A DNA stretch of 51,220 nucleotides from Silvimonas amylolytica. Its GTDB lineage: Bacteria; Pseudomonadota; Gammaproteobacteria; Burkholderiales; Chitinibacteraceae. This document shows, piece by piece, positions 16,173 through 26,023 of this stretch; within the stretch, counting starts at the first letter, position 1; every line of letters begins with the position of its first letter. The DNA lies in contig NZ_BMLY01000001.1 of NCBI RefSeq assembly GCF_014645555.1, positions 1,130,197 to 1,181,416 of the forward strand, read 5' to 3'. Below the pieces are notes generated by a model, which did not search any database, was not told the DNA's origin, and saw only the letters and a program-made list of their open reading frames with translations. The position numbers were made by a program, and so were the translations under genes.

Positions 16173-16429
16173 TGTTTTCTCCTGTAATCGGCTAATAAAA
16201 GGGGAGCAAATCAGCCAGGCGCTTTTTTTGTGCAGCACGTATTTGGCTTGCTGATTGGCCCGCAGATTACGGGCAGCACTTTTGCAGGAACAATGCGAAA
16301 AAAAACCGGCCAACGATTCGTTGCCGGTTTTAAAAACAAAAAACAATCAAATAAATTCAATCACTTAAAAATAAATTCTCAAATTAACCCAATCCATCAC
16401 ATCATATGAAGTGCAACTAAAAGGCAATA
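16173..16429 (-). promoter_or_regulatory. region between the porin genes with a terminator-like hairpin
   Basis: No gene is seen. Arms AAAACCGGC (16302-16310) and GCCGGTTTT (16323-16331), extended by AACG/CGTT, form a strong hairpin which on the minus strand is followed by eight T (16298-16305 on the plus strand read as A). It lies about 130 bp before the first porin start, downstream of the second porin's own terminator. The AT-rich stretch 16332-16429 could hold a promoter, in which case the hairpin would sit inside the leader; no convincing -35/-10 pair was recognised. Confidence 0.55.
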
Positions 16430-16457
16430 AAAAAGGGCGACTTGCGTCGCCCTTTTT
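16430..16457 (-). terminator. terminator of the second porin gene
   Basis: AAAAAGGGCGAC (16430-16441), loop TTGC, and its perfect mirror (16446-16457), flanked by an A-run that reads as T on the minus strand. Confidence 0.9.
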
Positions 16458-16485
16458 CAAGCTTTAAATCGGGGGTAGTCCCAGA

Positions 16486-17568
16486 TTAGAAGCCAGTCCA
16501 GGTACCGATCAGGAATTCGGTAGCGTTGTCCTTGCTGGAAGCCATACCCAGGTTTTGCCAGGTCAGACCAGCCGGAACCTTGCCTTCGTCGTTCAGCTTC
16601 AGATAGCGGATACGAGCGTAGGTTTCAGTTTGCTTGGACAGTTGGTAGTGCAGCGCAACGTTGAACTGGTTAGCCTTGTTGTCGTTGCTGTCTTTGATTT
16701 CGGTGTCACCAACATGCAGACCCAGACGATCGTTGAACTGATACTTGATCAGGCCGTGGTACAGATCGGTGTGGACGTTGCCGGTGGTTTGCGAGGTTTC
16801 GAAGTTTTGACGAGTGTAGTCAAACGACAAGGTCAGCGGACCGAACGGGTAACGGATACCAGTGAACAGTACGGAGTCAGTACCGTCCGGGTTAGCCGAT
16901 TGACCCGGGTAGGTGATCACGCCAGTGACCGGATCAGTGGTCTTCACGCCGTCGTCACCACGGATGGCCAGGTAGGACAGGTCGAAGTGACCGCCAGTAC
17001 CAAAGTCAACACCGCCGCCAACTTCGTAGCTTTGGCTGTGGTTGCCGCTGGAGTAGCCGCTCGGCAGAGCATAGGAAGCAACCAGGGTAGCCGGACCGAA
17101 GGTGATGCTACCTTGGATGGCGTTGTCCCAGAAGGCTTGACCGCTGATACCGTAATCTTCACCAACGTTACCCGAACCGTCGGTCAGGTACGGCCAGTCG
17201 TGGCGCAGGTATTGGTCCATGAACACACGGCCGCCCTTAACGGACCAGCTGTCACCTGCAACACCGATGAAGGCTTCACGACCGCCCCACTTTTGTTGAC
17301 CCAGGGAGTAGATACCGCCGCCCGGCTTTTGCGACACGCGCCAGATGGTGGACAGGCCATTGTCCCACTTGTCCTTGCCATCAAACGAAACCATCAAATC
17401 GCTTTCAACACCGTAGCGGGCGGTATCGCCGTTGCCACCGGTAGTTGCATTGTTGGTACGAGCGATCAAGTCCATTTCGGCGTAACCGCTGATGGTTACA
17501 TCCGCAAATGCCACCGGGGCAGCAACAGCAGCAGTAACCGCAGCAGCAATCAGAGCACGCTTAAACAT
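16486..17568 (-). CDS. outer-membrane porin (Gram-negative porin, Neisseria type), copy 2
   Basis: 360-residue porin with signal peptide MFKRALIAAAVTAAVAAPVAFA before DVTISGYAEMDLIART, almost the same opening as copy 1. STIWRVSQKPGGG and GGREAFIGVAGDSWSVKGGRVF match the porin-4 family, and the end FLIGTWTGF has the terminal Phe. AGGAGACC lies before the ATG. A promoter with TTGCAA and TATAAG is visible about 155-180 bp upstream. Copies 1 and 2 probably arose by duplication and have diverged in the loops. Substrate unknown. Confidence 0.93.
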   Translation of the reverse strand: MFKRALIAAAVTAAVAAPVAFADVTISGYAEMDLIARTNNATTGGNGDTARYGVESDLMVSFDGKDKWDNGLSTIWRVSQKPGGGIYSLGQQKWGGREAFIGVAGDSWSVKGGRVFMDQYLRHDWPYLTDGSGNVGEDYGISGQAFWDNAIQGSITFGPATLVASYALPSGYSSGNHSQSYEVGGGVDFGTGGHFDLSYLAIRGDDGVKTTDPVTGVITYPGQSANPDGTDSVLFTGIRYPFGPLTLSFDYTRQNFETSQTTGNVHTDLYHGLIKYQFNDRLGLHVGDTEIKDSNDNKANQFNVALHYQLSKQTETYARIRYLKLNDEGKVPAGLTWQNLGMASSKDNATEFLIGTWTGF

Positions 17569-18202
17569 TTATAGGTCTCCTAGTTTGGAAGTTGGTTTTT
17601 CACCAGCTTGAGTAACAGCGAGGCACCGGCACGAACGATGACGTGAACCTTGCTTCGGGGAAAGCATAAGTGAATTTATTTATGCGACGCAAACCGTATC
17701 CGCCCGCGTTCTAGGAATTGTCTTATAAGTACAACAATTGAGTTTGCAAGCCAGGCATGCATACCAGTCAAGCCCAATACCACCCCTTTTGCATTCCTTG
17801 ACGAAAGACAAACAAGGCATTGATAAGAAAAGAATTATCAACGTATTTATGACATCAGGAAGCGAGCTTGAACCAGACCACTTGAGACCCCACAAAGGCT
17901 TACAACACCTTGTCACCCAGCTCAAAACATGTTGCTGTCATGCTACAAGCGGCCCTGATGGGGCCAGATACAAGCCCGACATAGAGCTGCATCCTCATGC
18001 TGCTTCGGCCCTCGGCGGCGTATCGATATGTCTAACTTGCACCGCCACCACATCGGGGACAAAAGTCTTATCAGGAGAAATACAAGCGCGATGAGACGGC
18101 AAAAAATGGGTCTGAGTTGCCATCACCGCATCACGACAACAGGAATATCCAGATATCTATATATGTATCTATATGCCGATCGGGCGAGTTCGATACAAAA
18201 AC
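17569..18202. promoter_or_regulatory. long gene-free region upstream of porin copy 2
   Basis: About 630 bp without a supportable gene; the open frames here have no family resemblance. On the minus strand TTGCAA (17744-17749), a 16-bp spacer and TATAAG (17722-17727) make a good promoter for porin copy 2, giving a leader of about 145 nt. A plus-strand TTGACG is at 17798-17803 without a good -10. Because the terminator at 18203-18230 also has a T-run on the plus strand, a small RNA read rightward from this gap cannot be ruled out. Confidence 0.45.
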
Positions 18203-18230
18203 AAAAAGGCGACCCGCAGGTCGCCTTTTT
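18203..18230. terminator. gap terminator
   Basis: AAAAAGGCGACC (18203-18214), loop CGCA, and its perfect mirror (18219-18230) with A/T-runs on both sides, so it can work in both directions. Confidence 0.9.
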
Positions 18231-18253
18231 CATGATGCCATAATGCCGCTCGT

Positions 18254-19264
<1,011 letters not shown>

Positions 19265-19373
19265 CTATTTGATTTGTTAACAAAACAAACAGGCCGGACA
19301 CCGGTCTTGCCCGGTTTGTCCAACCTGCCCTGCCAGGAATTCTTGCGTCATATGTATAGGCCCGCGTCGCAAA

Positions 19374-19447
19374 TACAACCTCAGGTTGTAAATACGGCCA
19401 CTATTACCGGCTCAGCCCAATATAGCCGCAAGTGTATGACAGTTACA
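19374..19447 (-). promoter_or_regulatory. gap control region: 17-bp palindrome and weak HexR-like site
   Basis: TACAACCTCAGGTTGTA (19374-19390) is a perfect 8-bp inverted repeat around one base. Further upstream, TGTAACTGTCATACA (minus strand, 19433-19447) keeps the TGTAA...TACA ends of the HexR consensus but not the centre. A minus-strand TATATT follows it and may be the -10. The palindrome's regulator is unknown. Confidence 0.45.
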
Positions 19448-19452
19448 CGCAG

Positions 19453-19491
19453 ACGGCACAGCACCGGATCAAGGACCCGGTGCTGTGCCGT
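19453..19491 (-). terminator. hairpin after eda
   Basis: 15-bp perfect arms ACGGCACAGCACCGG (19453-19467) and mirror (19477-19491) with a 9-nt loop, 17 bp past the eda stop. There is no U-run, so it may stabilise the eda end or terminate only partly before gap. Confidence 0.6.
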
Positions 19492-19507
19492 TCATTGCCA
19501 GTGTTAC

Positions 19508-20131
19508 TTACTTGCGAAACGCAGCGGCTTCGCGTGCCAGCGCGGTGATCGCATCCCAGTCACCAGCGGCGACCTTGTCTTTCGGCGCCAGCCAGGAACC
19601 ACCTACGCAACCCACGTTGGGCAGTGCCAGCAGTTTGGGCGCACTTTCCGGTGTCACGCCACCAGTCGGACAGAACAGGGCCTGCGGCAACGGGCTGCCA
19701 AGTGCTTTGAGCATGCCGTAAGAACCTGCTTGTTCAGCCGGGAAGAGCTTGAGCGCATCAAAACCCATTTCCAGTGCAGCAATGGCTTCAGACGGGGTCA
19801 TGACACCCGGCAGCAGCGGCATGTCGGCAGCACGGGCAGCGGCGGCCAGCGTTTCGGTCAGACCCGGGGTCACCGCGAACTTGGCGCCCGCGCCTTTGGC
19901 CTGAGCAAACTGCTCCGGACGTACAACCGTACCCACACCGACGATTGCATCGGGCACTGCCTCGGCAATCAGGCGGATGGATTCGAGCGCGGCTTCAGTG
20001 CGCAGAGTCACCTCCAGCACACGAATACCACCTGCGACCAACGCTTTTGCCAGCGGCACAGCGTGTTCGGTCTTCTCGATAATCAGCACCGGCATCACCG
20101 GGCAGGAACGCATGATTTCACGAATTTGCAT
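19508..20131 (-). CDS. eda: KDPG aldolase (2-dehydro-3-deoxy-phosphogluconate aldolase)
   Basis: 207-residue class I aldolase that splits KDPG to pyruvate and glyceraldehyde-3-phosphate, the last step of the Entner-Doudoroff pathway. VMPVLIIEKTEHAVPLAKALVAGGIRVLEVTLRT contains the catalytic Glu region, and the Schiff-base lysine is in ALKLFPAEQAG. VGVGTVVRPEQF and FCPTGGV are also typical. It lies 126 bp after edd in the same direction, the usual edd-eda order. Confidence 0.97.
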   Translation of the reverse strand: MQIREIMRSCPVMPVLIIEKTEHAVPLAKALVAGGIRVLEVTLRTEAALESIRLIAEAVPDAIVGVGTVVRPEQFAQAKGAGAKFAVTPGLTETLAAAARAADMPLLPGVMTPSEAIAALEMGFDALKLFPAEQAGSYGMLKALGSPLPQALFCPTGGVTPESAPKLLALPNVGCVGGSWLAPKDKVAAGDWDAITALAREAAAFRK

Positions 20132-20257
20132 GATCCTGACTTTCTTATAAGTGTTGCTTGTTTAAGCACCTTAACGCGCAGCTGCCATTCCCGAAAAACC
20201 GGCACGACGGGATGAAGCCCGGCGGTTGCGCCCCCGACTACCCTGACCAGGCGGCTC

Positions 20258-22093
20258 TTAGTGAGCCAGCCCGAGCGAGAGAGCCCCCTCTTCCGCGCCG
20301 GTGGCAGCCTGACGGAAAGAAGCAAACAGTTCACGCCCCATACCATGCTGATGGGCGGACAAATCAGCCTCGGCACGCTCACGCGCAGCCCAGACCTGTG
20401 AATCAACTTTGGCCTGCAGGATGCCGGCTTCTGCATCAAGACGAATGATGTCCCCGTCACGCAACTTGGACAGCGGGCCACCCGCCAGCGCTTCCGGGGT
20501 GATATGAATCGCAGATGGCACCTTGCCCGATGCGCCAGACATACGACCGTCAGTTACCAACGCCACCTTGAAGCCGCGATCCTGCAAGACACCCAGCACC
20601 GGCGTGAGCTTGTGCAGTTCTGGCATGCCCATGGCACGCGGGCCCTGGAAGCGCAGCACAACGATGACGTCCTTTTCCATTTCACCACGCTGGAAAGCCT
20701 CCAGCACTTCATCCTGGTCGTGGAATACCATGGCCGGCGCTTCAACCAGACGATGTTCCGGCTTGACGGCAGAAATCTTGATCACGGAGCGCCCCAGATT
20801 GCCATCAAGCAAACGCAGACCACCATCAACACTGAACGGCTTTTCGATACGACGCAGCACCGTTTCATCAGCCGATTCGGCATCGGCATCGCGCCAAACC
20901 AGTTCACCATCAATCAGGAATGGCTCTTTGGCATAACGGCTCAGGCCAAAGCCCATGATCGTGTGAACATCTTCATGCAGAAAGCCACCCTTGATCAGCT
21001 CACGTGTCAGGAATGGCATACCACCGGCAGCATGAAACTGGTTTACATCAGAAGTGCCGTTGGGATAGATCTTGGCAATCAGCGGCACCACAGCGGAGAG
21101 ATCATCAAAATCGCTCCAGTCGATGATGATGCCGGCGGCGCGCGCGGCAGCAGTCAGGTGCATGGTGTGATTGGTCGAACCACCGGTCGCCAGCAAGCCA
21201 ACGATGCCGTTGACGATGACTTTTTCGTCAACCAGACGACCCACCGGGATGTATTCATCACCAACGTTGGTAATCTGCGCAGCGCGGCGGCCAGCAGCAG
21301 CGGTCAGTGCATCACGCAGCGGGGTGTTGGGGTGCACAAATGCAGCGCCAGGCAGATGCAGACCCATGATTTCCATGAGCATCTGGTTAGAGTTGGCCGT
21401 GCCGTAGAAGGTACAAGTGCCGGCACCATGATAAGACTGTTCCTCAGAACTCAGTAGTGCCTCGCGATCACACTTGCCTTCGGCAAACAACTGGCGAACT
21501 TTGGCTTTTTCACTGTTGGCGATGCCTGAGGTCATAGGGCCGGCCGGCACAAAGACAGCAGGAAGATGACCGAACTGCAAAACACCAATCAGCAGCCCTG
21601 GCACAATCTTGTCACAAACACCCAGCAAAGTGACGGCATCAAACACGTTATGAGACAGCGCCACCGCGGTAGACATGGCGATCACGTCGCGACTGAACAG
21701 CGACAGTTCCATCCCCGGCTGGCCTTGCGTCACGCCATCACACATCGCCGGGGTGCCGCCCGCAAACTGTGCAGTAGCACCGACTTCGAGCGCGGCTTTC
21801 TTGATGATGGCCGGGTAGGTTTCAAGCGGCTGATGTGCGGACAACATGTCGTTATATGACGACACAATGGCCACATTGGGGCGGCGCATCTCGCGCAGCA
21901 TGATTTTGTCTTTTTCCGGAGAGGCGGCCCAGGCGTGTGCAAGGTTGGTACAGGCCAGGCCCTTGCGTAGCGGCTCTTTGCTGGCGGCAGCATCCAGACG
22001 GGCCAGATAACGCTCGCGGGACTCGCGGCTCCGTTCAACAATACGCCGGGTTACTTCGGCGAGCCGAGGGTGCACTGGACTGACAGCTGGCAT
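20258..22093 (-). CDS. edd: phosphogluconate dehydratase
   Basis: 611-residue [4Fe-4S] dehydratase that converts 6-phosphogluconate to KDPG, the first committed Entner-Doudoroff step. Cluster and active-site segments are visible: [40 protein letters not shown] and [15 protein letters not shown]. The start at 22093 ([15 protein letters not shown]) has GGAG seven bases upstream, and the family N-terminus fits; a frame open to 22138 adds 15 unsupported residues. It is divergent from zwf with a HexR-like operator about 75 bp before its start. Confidence 0.97.
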   Translation of the reverse strand: MPAVSPVHPRLAEVTRRIVERSRESRERYLARLDAAASKEPLRKGLACTNLAHAWAASPEKDKIMLREMRRPNVAIVSSYNDMLSAHQPLETYPAIIKKAALEVGATAQFAGGTPAMCDGVTQGQPGMELSLFSRDVIAMSTAVALSHNVFDAVTLLGVCDKIVPGLLIGVLQFGHLPAVFVPAGPMTSGIANSEKAKVRQLFAEGKCDREALLSSEEQSYHGAGTCTFYGTANSNQMLMEIMGLHLPGAAFVHPNTPLRDALTAAAGRRAAQITNVGDEYIPVGRLVDEKVIVNGIVGLLATGGSTNHTMHLTAAARAAGIIIDWSDFDDLSAVVPLIAKIYPNGTSDVNQFHAAGGMPFLTRELIKGGFLHEDVHTIMGFGLSRYAKEPFLIDGELVWRDADAESADETVLRRIEKPFSVDGGLRLLDGNLGRSVIKISAVKPEHRLVEAPAMVFHDQDEVLEAFQRGEMEKDVIVVLRFQGPRAMGMPELHKLTPVLGVLQDRGFKVALVTDGRMSGASGKVPSAIHITPEALAGGPLSKLRDGDIIRLDAEAGILQAKVDSQVWAARERAEADLSAHQHGMGRELFASFRQAATGAEEGALSLGLAH

Positions 22094-22167
22094 TGCAGGA
22101 CTCCGGAAATGGGGAACGCCATGGACCTGGTATAACAATCCAGGCCGGACTGAAATAGTTGCCGAGG

Positions 22168-22182
22168 CGTAGTTTTACTACA
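22168..22182 (-). promoter_or_regulatory. HexR-like operator for edd
   Basis: TGTAGTAAAACTACG on the minus strand, preceded by T (TTGTAG...). It matches the HexR consensus (TGTA.T.A.A.TACA type) except at the last base and lies about 75 bp upstream of the edd start. The regulator gene is in the same window. Confidence 0.7.
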
Positions 22183-22336
22183 ATCACCCCTCAGCGGCAA
22201 CCGCCAATATGACACAAATTGGTGCTGCTGCACCGCAGCATAAGCCAGTTCAGGCGCGCCCTTACCCCCTTGACATGGCGAGATTTCAGGGCTTCATCGC
22301 GGGTCTTGAGATACCGTTTGCGCGGGCCTTTGGGCG

Positions 22337-22351
22337 TGTAGTAAGATTACA
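22337..22351 (+). promoter_or_regulatory. HexR-like operator for zwf
   Basis: TGTAGTAAGATTACA, a near-consensus HexR box with both TGTA and TACA ends, followed by AA. It lies about 250 bp before the zwf start. The remainder of 22094-22602 shows no gene; a perfect TTGACA (22269-22274) is present without an obvious -10. Confidence 0.75.
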
Positions 22352-22602
22352 AAGCATTTCCTATGGCCGCGCTGGTAATTTTCAGCATAGATGAACAGAA
22401 CGCGCCCCGGAAAGTCGCAATTAACGGCAGCATGAATCAGCTTTGGTGCAACGGTGTGCCGACATCAACTGAGCATGGCTGCCGTGTCTGTTTCGCCGTG
22501 CCAGGCGCACACCAAGGATTCTGGTTTCAGAAAACAGCTCTGTCTGTTTACAGCAACGGGAGGCCTTCATGCCTTCCGCATAAAAGGAAAGGAACGCCCG
22601 AT

Positions 22603-24054
22603 ATGACCCCTAATGATGCTTTCGACATGGTGCTGTTCGGCGGCACCGGCGATCTGGTAATGCGCAAGCTGCTGCCGGCCCTGTACCACCAGCACCGTGA
22701 TGGCAACCTGCCCAAAGCCGGCCGCATTATCTGTCTGGGCCGCAGCGCCGCAGATACCGCCGCTTACCTCGACAAGGCACATGGCCTCGCCAAGGGTTAT
22801 CTGGGTAGCGACTACGAAGCCAAGGTCTGGGACGAATTCGCCAGCCGCATCCACTTTCTGCGCGTGGATGCGAACAACGCCGATGACTACAAACTGCTGG
22901 CCGACACACTGAATGAAGAACAAGGCCGTTCGCGCGTGTTCTATCTCTCCACAGCGCCTGACTTGTTTGCAGGTATTTCTGAGAACCTCGCCAAGGTTGA
23001 CCTGAACAAGGGCAATTCCCGCGTTGTGCTGGAAAAGCCGCTCGGCCACGACCTGGATTCCTCTAACGAGATCAATGACGCCGTCGCCCGCTTCTTCACC
23101 GAACAACAGATTTACCGTATCGACCATTATCTGGGCAAAGAGCCGGTACTGAACCTGATCGCGCTGCGCTTTGCCAATACGCTGCTGGAACCGTTGTGGC
23201 GTCGTGAATGGATTCGTGACGTACAAATCACTGTGACTGAGCAAGTTGGCGTGGAAACCCGTGCTGACTTCTATGACAAGACCGGCGCACTGCGCGACAT
23301 GATCCAGAACCACCTGGTGCAATTGCTGACCATCGTGGCAATGGAACCGCCGGCCTCCATGGATGGCGACGCCGTTCGTGACGAAAAACTCAAGGTCCTG
23401 CGCGCCCTCAAGCCGCTGTCGCCTGAAGATGTTCACACCAAGGTTGTCCGTGGTCAGTACCGTGCGGGTGCCATCAATGGCAAGCCGGTTCCGGGCTACC
23501 AGGATGAGCCGGGTGTGCCGGCAGGTTCCAACTGCGAAACCTTCGTGGCGCTGAAGGCTGAAATCCAGACCTGGCGCTGGGCCGGCGTGCCGTTCTTCTT
23601 GCGTACCGGCAAACGTCTGCAAGATCGTCTGGCGGAAATCGTGATCAACTTCCGCGAAACCCCGACCTCCATCTTCGGCCGCACGCATACTCCGAACCGC
23701 CTGGTGATCCGTCTGCAGCCGGATGAATCCGTGCGCCTGTATCTGCTGGCCAAGGAGCCGGGCAACCAGGTACGTCTGCGCCCGGTTCATCTGGATCTGG
23801 ACTTCAAAGAGACCTTCAAGACCCGTTCGCCGGAAGCCTACGAGCGCCTGTTGATGGACGTGATCCGTGGCGATCTGTCGCTGTTCGTACGTCGCGACGA
23901 ACAACGCGCAGCATGGCGCTGGGTTGAGCCGATTCTGGATTCCTGGGAAAACAGCGCTGAGGCACCGAAGCCGTACAACGCTGGTAGCTGGGGTCCGGCC
24001 GCTGCATCCGCCCTGCTTTCGCGTGATGGCGTGGCCTGGCACGAAGAGTCTTGA
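22603..24054 (+). CDS. zwf: glucose-6-phosphate dehydrogenase
   Basis: 483 residues. It oxidises glucose-6-phosphate to 6-phosphogluconolactone with NADP. FGGTGDLVMRKLLPALY is the dinucleotide-binding loop, the active site RIDHYLGKEPV is intact, and the C-terminal Rossmann/beta sheet follows in order. The ATG at 22603 (MTPNDAFDMVLFGG) is preceded by AGGAAAGGAA and matches the family, while the frame open to 22363 crosses the HexR control region. First gene of zwf-pgl, then hexR-pgi. Confidence 0.97.
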   Translation: MTPNDAFDMVLFGGTGDLVMRKLLPALYHQHRDGNLPKAGRIICLGRSAADTAAYLDKAHGLAKGYLGSDYEAKVWDEFASRIHFLRVDANNADDYKLLADTLNEEQGRSRVFYLSTAPDLFAGISENLAKVDLNKGNSRVVLEKPLGHDLDSSNEINDAVARFFTEQQIYRIDHYLGKEPVLNLIALRFANTLLEPLWRREWIRDVQITVTEQVGVETRADFYDKTGALRDMIQNHLVQLLTIVAMEPPASMDGDAVRDEKLKVLRALKPLSPEDVHTKVVRGQYRAGAINGKPVPGYQDEPGVPAGSNCETFVALKAEIQTWRWAGVPFFLRTGKRLQDRLAEIVINFRETPTSIFGRTHTPNRLVIRLQPDESVRLYLLAKEPGNQVRLRPVHLDLDFKETFKTRSPEAYERLLMDVIRGDLSLFVRRDEQRAAWRWVEPILDSWENSAEAPKPYNAGSWGPAAASALLSRDGVAWHEES

Positions 24055-24084
24055 TTCGCGGTTGGTTTCATAATAGCCGCACTG

Positions 24085-24114
24085 CCGGTAACCAGGCCCA
24101 CGCCCGGTTACCGG
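24085..24114. other. hairpin between zwf and pgl
   Basis: CCGGTAACC (24085-24093) and GGTTACCGG (24106-24114) around 12 nt. No U-run follows, so it probably does not stop transcription into pgl. Confidence 0.5.
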
Positions 24115-24195
24115 TTGCCGTATCTGGCATCTGTATTTTGTGCAGTGCAACGTGCAAACGTTATCTGCCCATCAGCAATAAACAAAGGAACAACA

Positions 24196-24894
24196 ATGTC
24201 CCTGCAGTGGCATGAATTCGCCAGCAAAGATGAACTGGATCAAGGTCTCGCAGCAGATATCGCCAAGGCGCTGAATGCCGCAGTCGCAGCGCGTGGCAAG
24301 GCATCGCTGGCCGTTTCTGGTGGCCGTACGCCGGCCGGCATGTTCAAGGCGTTGAGCGAATCCGCCGTGGACTTCAGCAAAGTCTGGATTACCCTCGTCG
24401 ATGAACGCTGGGTGCCGGTTGATCACGCTGACAGCAACGAGCGCACCGTGCGCCAGAATCTGCTGCAAGGCAATGCCGCCGCCGCACACTTTGTTTCGCC
24501 TGTTTCTACTGCGGCGACCCCGCATGAAGGCCAGCCGGAAATCGAAGCGCGTTTTGCCGCACTGCCTGCACCGTTTGATGTGTTGATCCTTGGCATGGGC
24601 GATGACGGCCATACCGCGTCGTTGTTCCCGAACGCGGTGGAACTGGAAGCTGCATGTGCCTCGACGGATCTCGTCGCGGCAGTGACACCGCCGGTTGCAC
24701 CCCATAAGCGGATCACACTGACGCTGCCAACCATCGCCAAAGCCCGTGAAGTCATCGTTCATATCACCGGCGAAGGCAAAAAGTCCTTGTTGCAAACCGC
24801 TTTGACGGAAGACAAACCCGTCACGGCACAGTATCCGATCCGGCGTGTGCTGGATGCGGTAACCGGCCAGAAACTGGTTTACTGGACGGCCTGA
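24196..24894 (+). CDS. pgl: 6-phosphogluconolactonase
   Basis: 232-residue DevB-type lactonase that hydrolyses 6-phosphogluconolactone to 6-phosphogluconate. SGGRTPAGMFKAL, ITLVDERWVPVDHADSNERTVRQNLL and LGMGDDGHTASLFP are the family's landmarks. AAAGGAA precedes the ATG at 24196; the frame is open to 24115 but without a start signal. The gene follows zwf by 141 bp. Confidence 0.96.
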   Translation: MSLQWHEFASKDELDQGLAADIAKALNAAVAARGKASLAVSGGRTPAGMFKALSESAVDFSKVWITLVDERWVPVDHADSNERTVRQNLLQGNAAAAHFVSPVSTAATPHEGQPEIEARFAALPAPFDVLILGMGDDGHTASLFPNAVELEAACASTDLVAAVTPPVAPHKRITLTLPTIAKAREVIVHITGEGKKSLLQTALTEDKPVTAQYPIRRVLDAVTGQKLVYWTA

Positions 24895-24907
24895 CCGGCC
24901 ACTTTCC

Positions 24908-24937
24908 GATATGGGGCCTGTAACAGGGCCCCGTATC
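24908..24937. other. hairpin between pgl and hexR
   Basis: GATATGGGGCC (24908-24918) pairs with GGCCCCGTATC (24927-24937), one G-T wobble, 8-nt loop. There is no U-run. It may uncouple hexR from zwf-pgl. Confidence 0.5.
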
Positions 24938-25004
24938 CATAATCGGCGGTGGTGTTACCCAAAAGGCAACCCATAGCCCTACAAAGAGATGGAGTGAGAC
25001 GCCT

Positions 25005-25850
25005 ATGCTCGAACGCATCAAAACGATGATCGACAGCTTGTCCCGGTCGGAACGCAAAGTAGCCGAACTGGTGCTGGCCCAACCCAATCTGGTAGCGAAT
25101 GCGCCTATTGCGCAAATTGCGGACCTCGCGGACGTATCGCAACCAACGGTCATCCGTTTTTGCCGTTCGCTCAACTGCTCGGGCCTGCAGGATTTCAAGC
25201 TGCGCCTCACCCGTAGCCTGGTGTCGGGCGTGCCATATGTGCACTCCATGGTGTCGGCAGATGACTCGGCGCACGATCTGGCCAAGAAGCTGTTTGACAA
25301 CAACATCTCGCACCTTTTGCGCTGCCGTAACGAACTCGATACCGAAGCACTGGAAAAAGCCATCAAGGTGCTTTCCAACACGCACAAGATCGAAGTCTGG
25401 GGTCAGGGCCAGTCTGGCGCCGTGGCCATCGACGCACAAAACAAATTTTTCCGCCTCGGTGTACCCACCGTGGCTTATACCGATCCGCACATGCACGGTA
25501 TGAGCGCCTCCATGCTCAAGCCGGGCGATGCTGTCGTGGCGGTATCCAACTCGGGTCGTACACTGGACATGATCCGCTCGGTCGAGATCGCCCGTGACGC
25601 GGGTGCCGATGTCATTGGCATCACGCATTCCAAGTCGCCGCTGGCAAAACGCTGCTCTCTTTGCCTTTATGCCGACACAATGGAAGATCCTGACCTATAC
25701 ACTCCTATGATTACCCGGATCGTGCATCTGGTGATCATCGACGTGCTGGCCGTCGGCGTTGCGCTCAAGCGCGGCCCGGAGCTGATCGACCAGTTGGAAA
25801 AGATGAAGCGCAACATGAAAGAAAAACGTGTGCGCGGCCACGATCACTGA
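25005..25850 (+). CDS. hexR: HexR, RpiR-family repressor of the Entner-Doudoroff genes
   Basis: 281 residues: an N-terminal RpiR helix-turn-helix (IAQIADLADVSQPTVIRFCRSLNCSGLQDFKLRL, about 35-70) and a C-terminal SIS sugar-phosphate-binding domain (KIEVWGQGQSGAVAIDAQNKFFRLG, AVSNSGRTLDMI). In the family KDPG releases HexR from DNA. It lies among its expected targets, and matching operators stand upstream of edd and zwf. GGAG is 14 bases before the ATG. Confidence 0.95.
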   Translation: MLERIKTMIDSLSRSERKVAELVLAQPNLVANAPIAQIADLADVSQPTVIRFCRSLNCSGLQDFKLRLTRSLVSGVPYVHSMVSADDSAHDLAKKLFDNNISHLLRCRNELDTEALEKAIKVLSNTHKIEVWGQGQSGAVAIDAQNKFFRLGVPTVAYTDPHMHGMSASMLKPGDAVVAVSNSGRTLDMIRSVEIARDAGADVIGITHSKSPLAKRCSLCLYADTMEDPDLYTPMITRIVHLVIIDVLAVGVALKRGPELIDQLEKMKRNMKEKRVRGHDH

Positions 25851-25860
25851 TGCATGAATA

Positions 25861-25898
25861 CGCTGTCGCAACCGGGGTGCCAACCGGGTGCGACAGCG
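25861..25898 (+). terminator. hairpin after hexR
   Basis: CGCTGTCGCA (25861-25870) and TGCGACAGCG (25889-25898). The U-tract is poor, so termination before pgi is uncertain. Confidence 0.5.
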
Positions 25899-26023
25899 AC
25901 AGAATCGACTCTTGCAGTACTAGTCGTACCCACTAGCGCCTAGCGTGTAAAACAGGTCTTCAACACAGAGTCCGCCACCCTCAAGGCAAGCGGACGTGAA
26001 GCCACAGGAAGAAAGGAAATACG

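Noticed and set aside
16173-16346. N-terminal extension of porin 1 by 58 residues
   Set aside because: It would put a hydrophilic stretch before an intact signal peptide and run through a terminator-like hairpin.
17738-18243. Small open frames in the gap upstream of porin 2
   Set aside because: No ribosome site, family resemblance or typical codon use.
22363-22602. N-terminal extension of zwf by 80 residues
   Set aside because: It crosses the HexR control region and gives a sequence foreign to the family; the ATG at 22603 has a good ribosome site.
22567-24150. 527-codon open frame antisense to zwf
   Set aside because: Shadow frame; zwf is complete with its active site.
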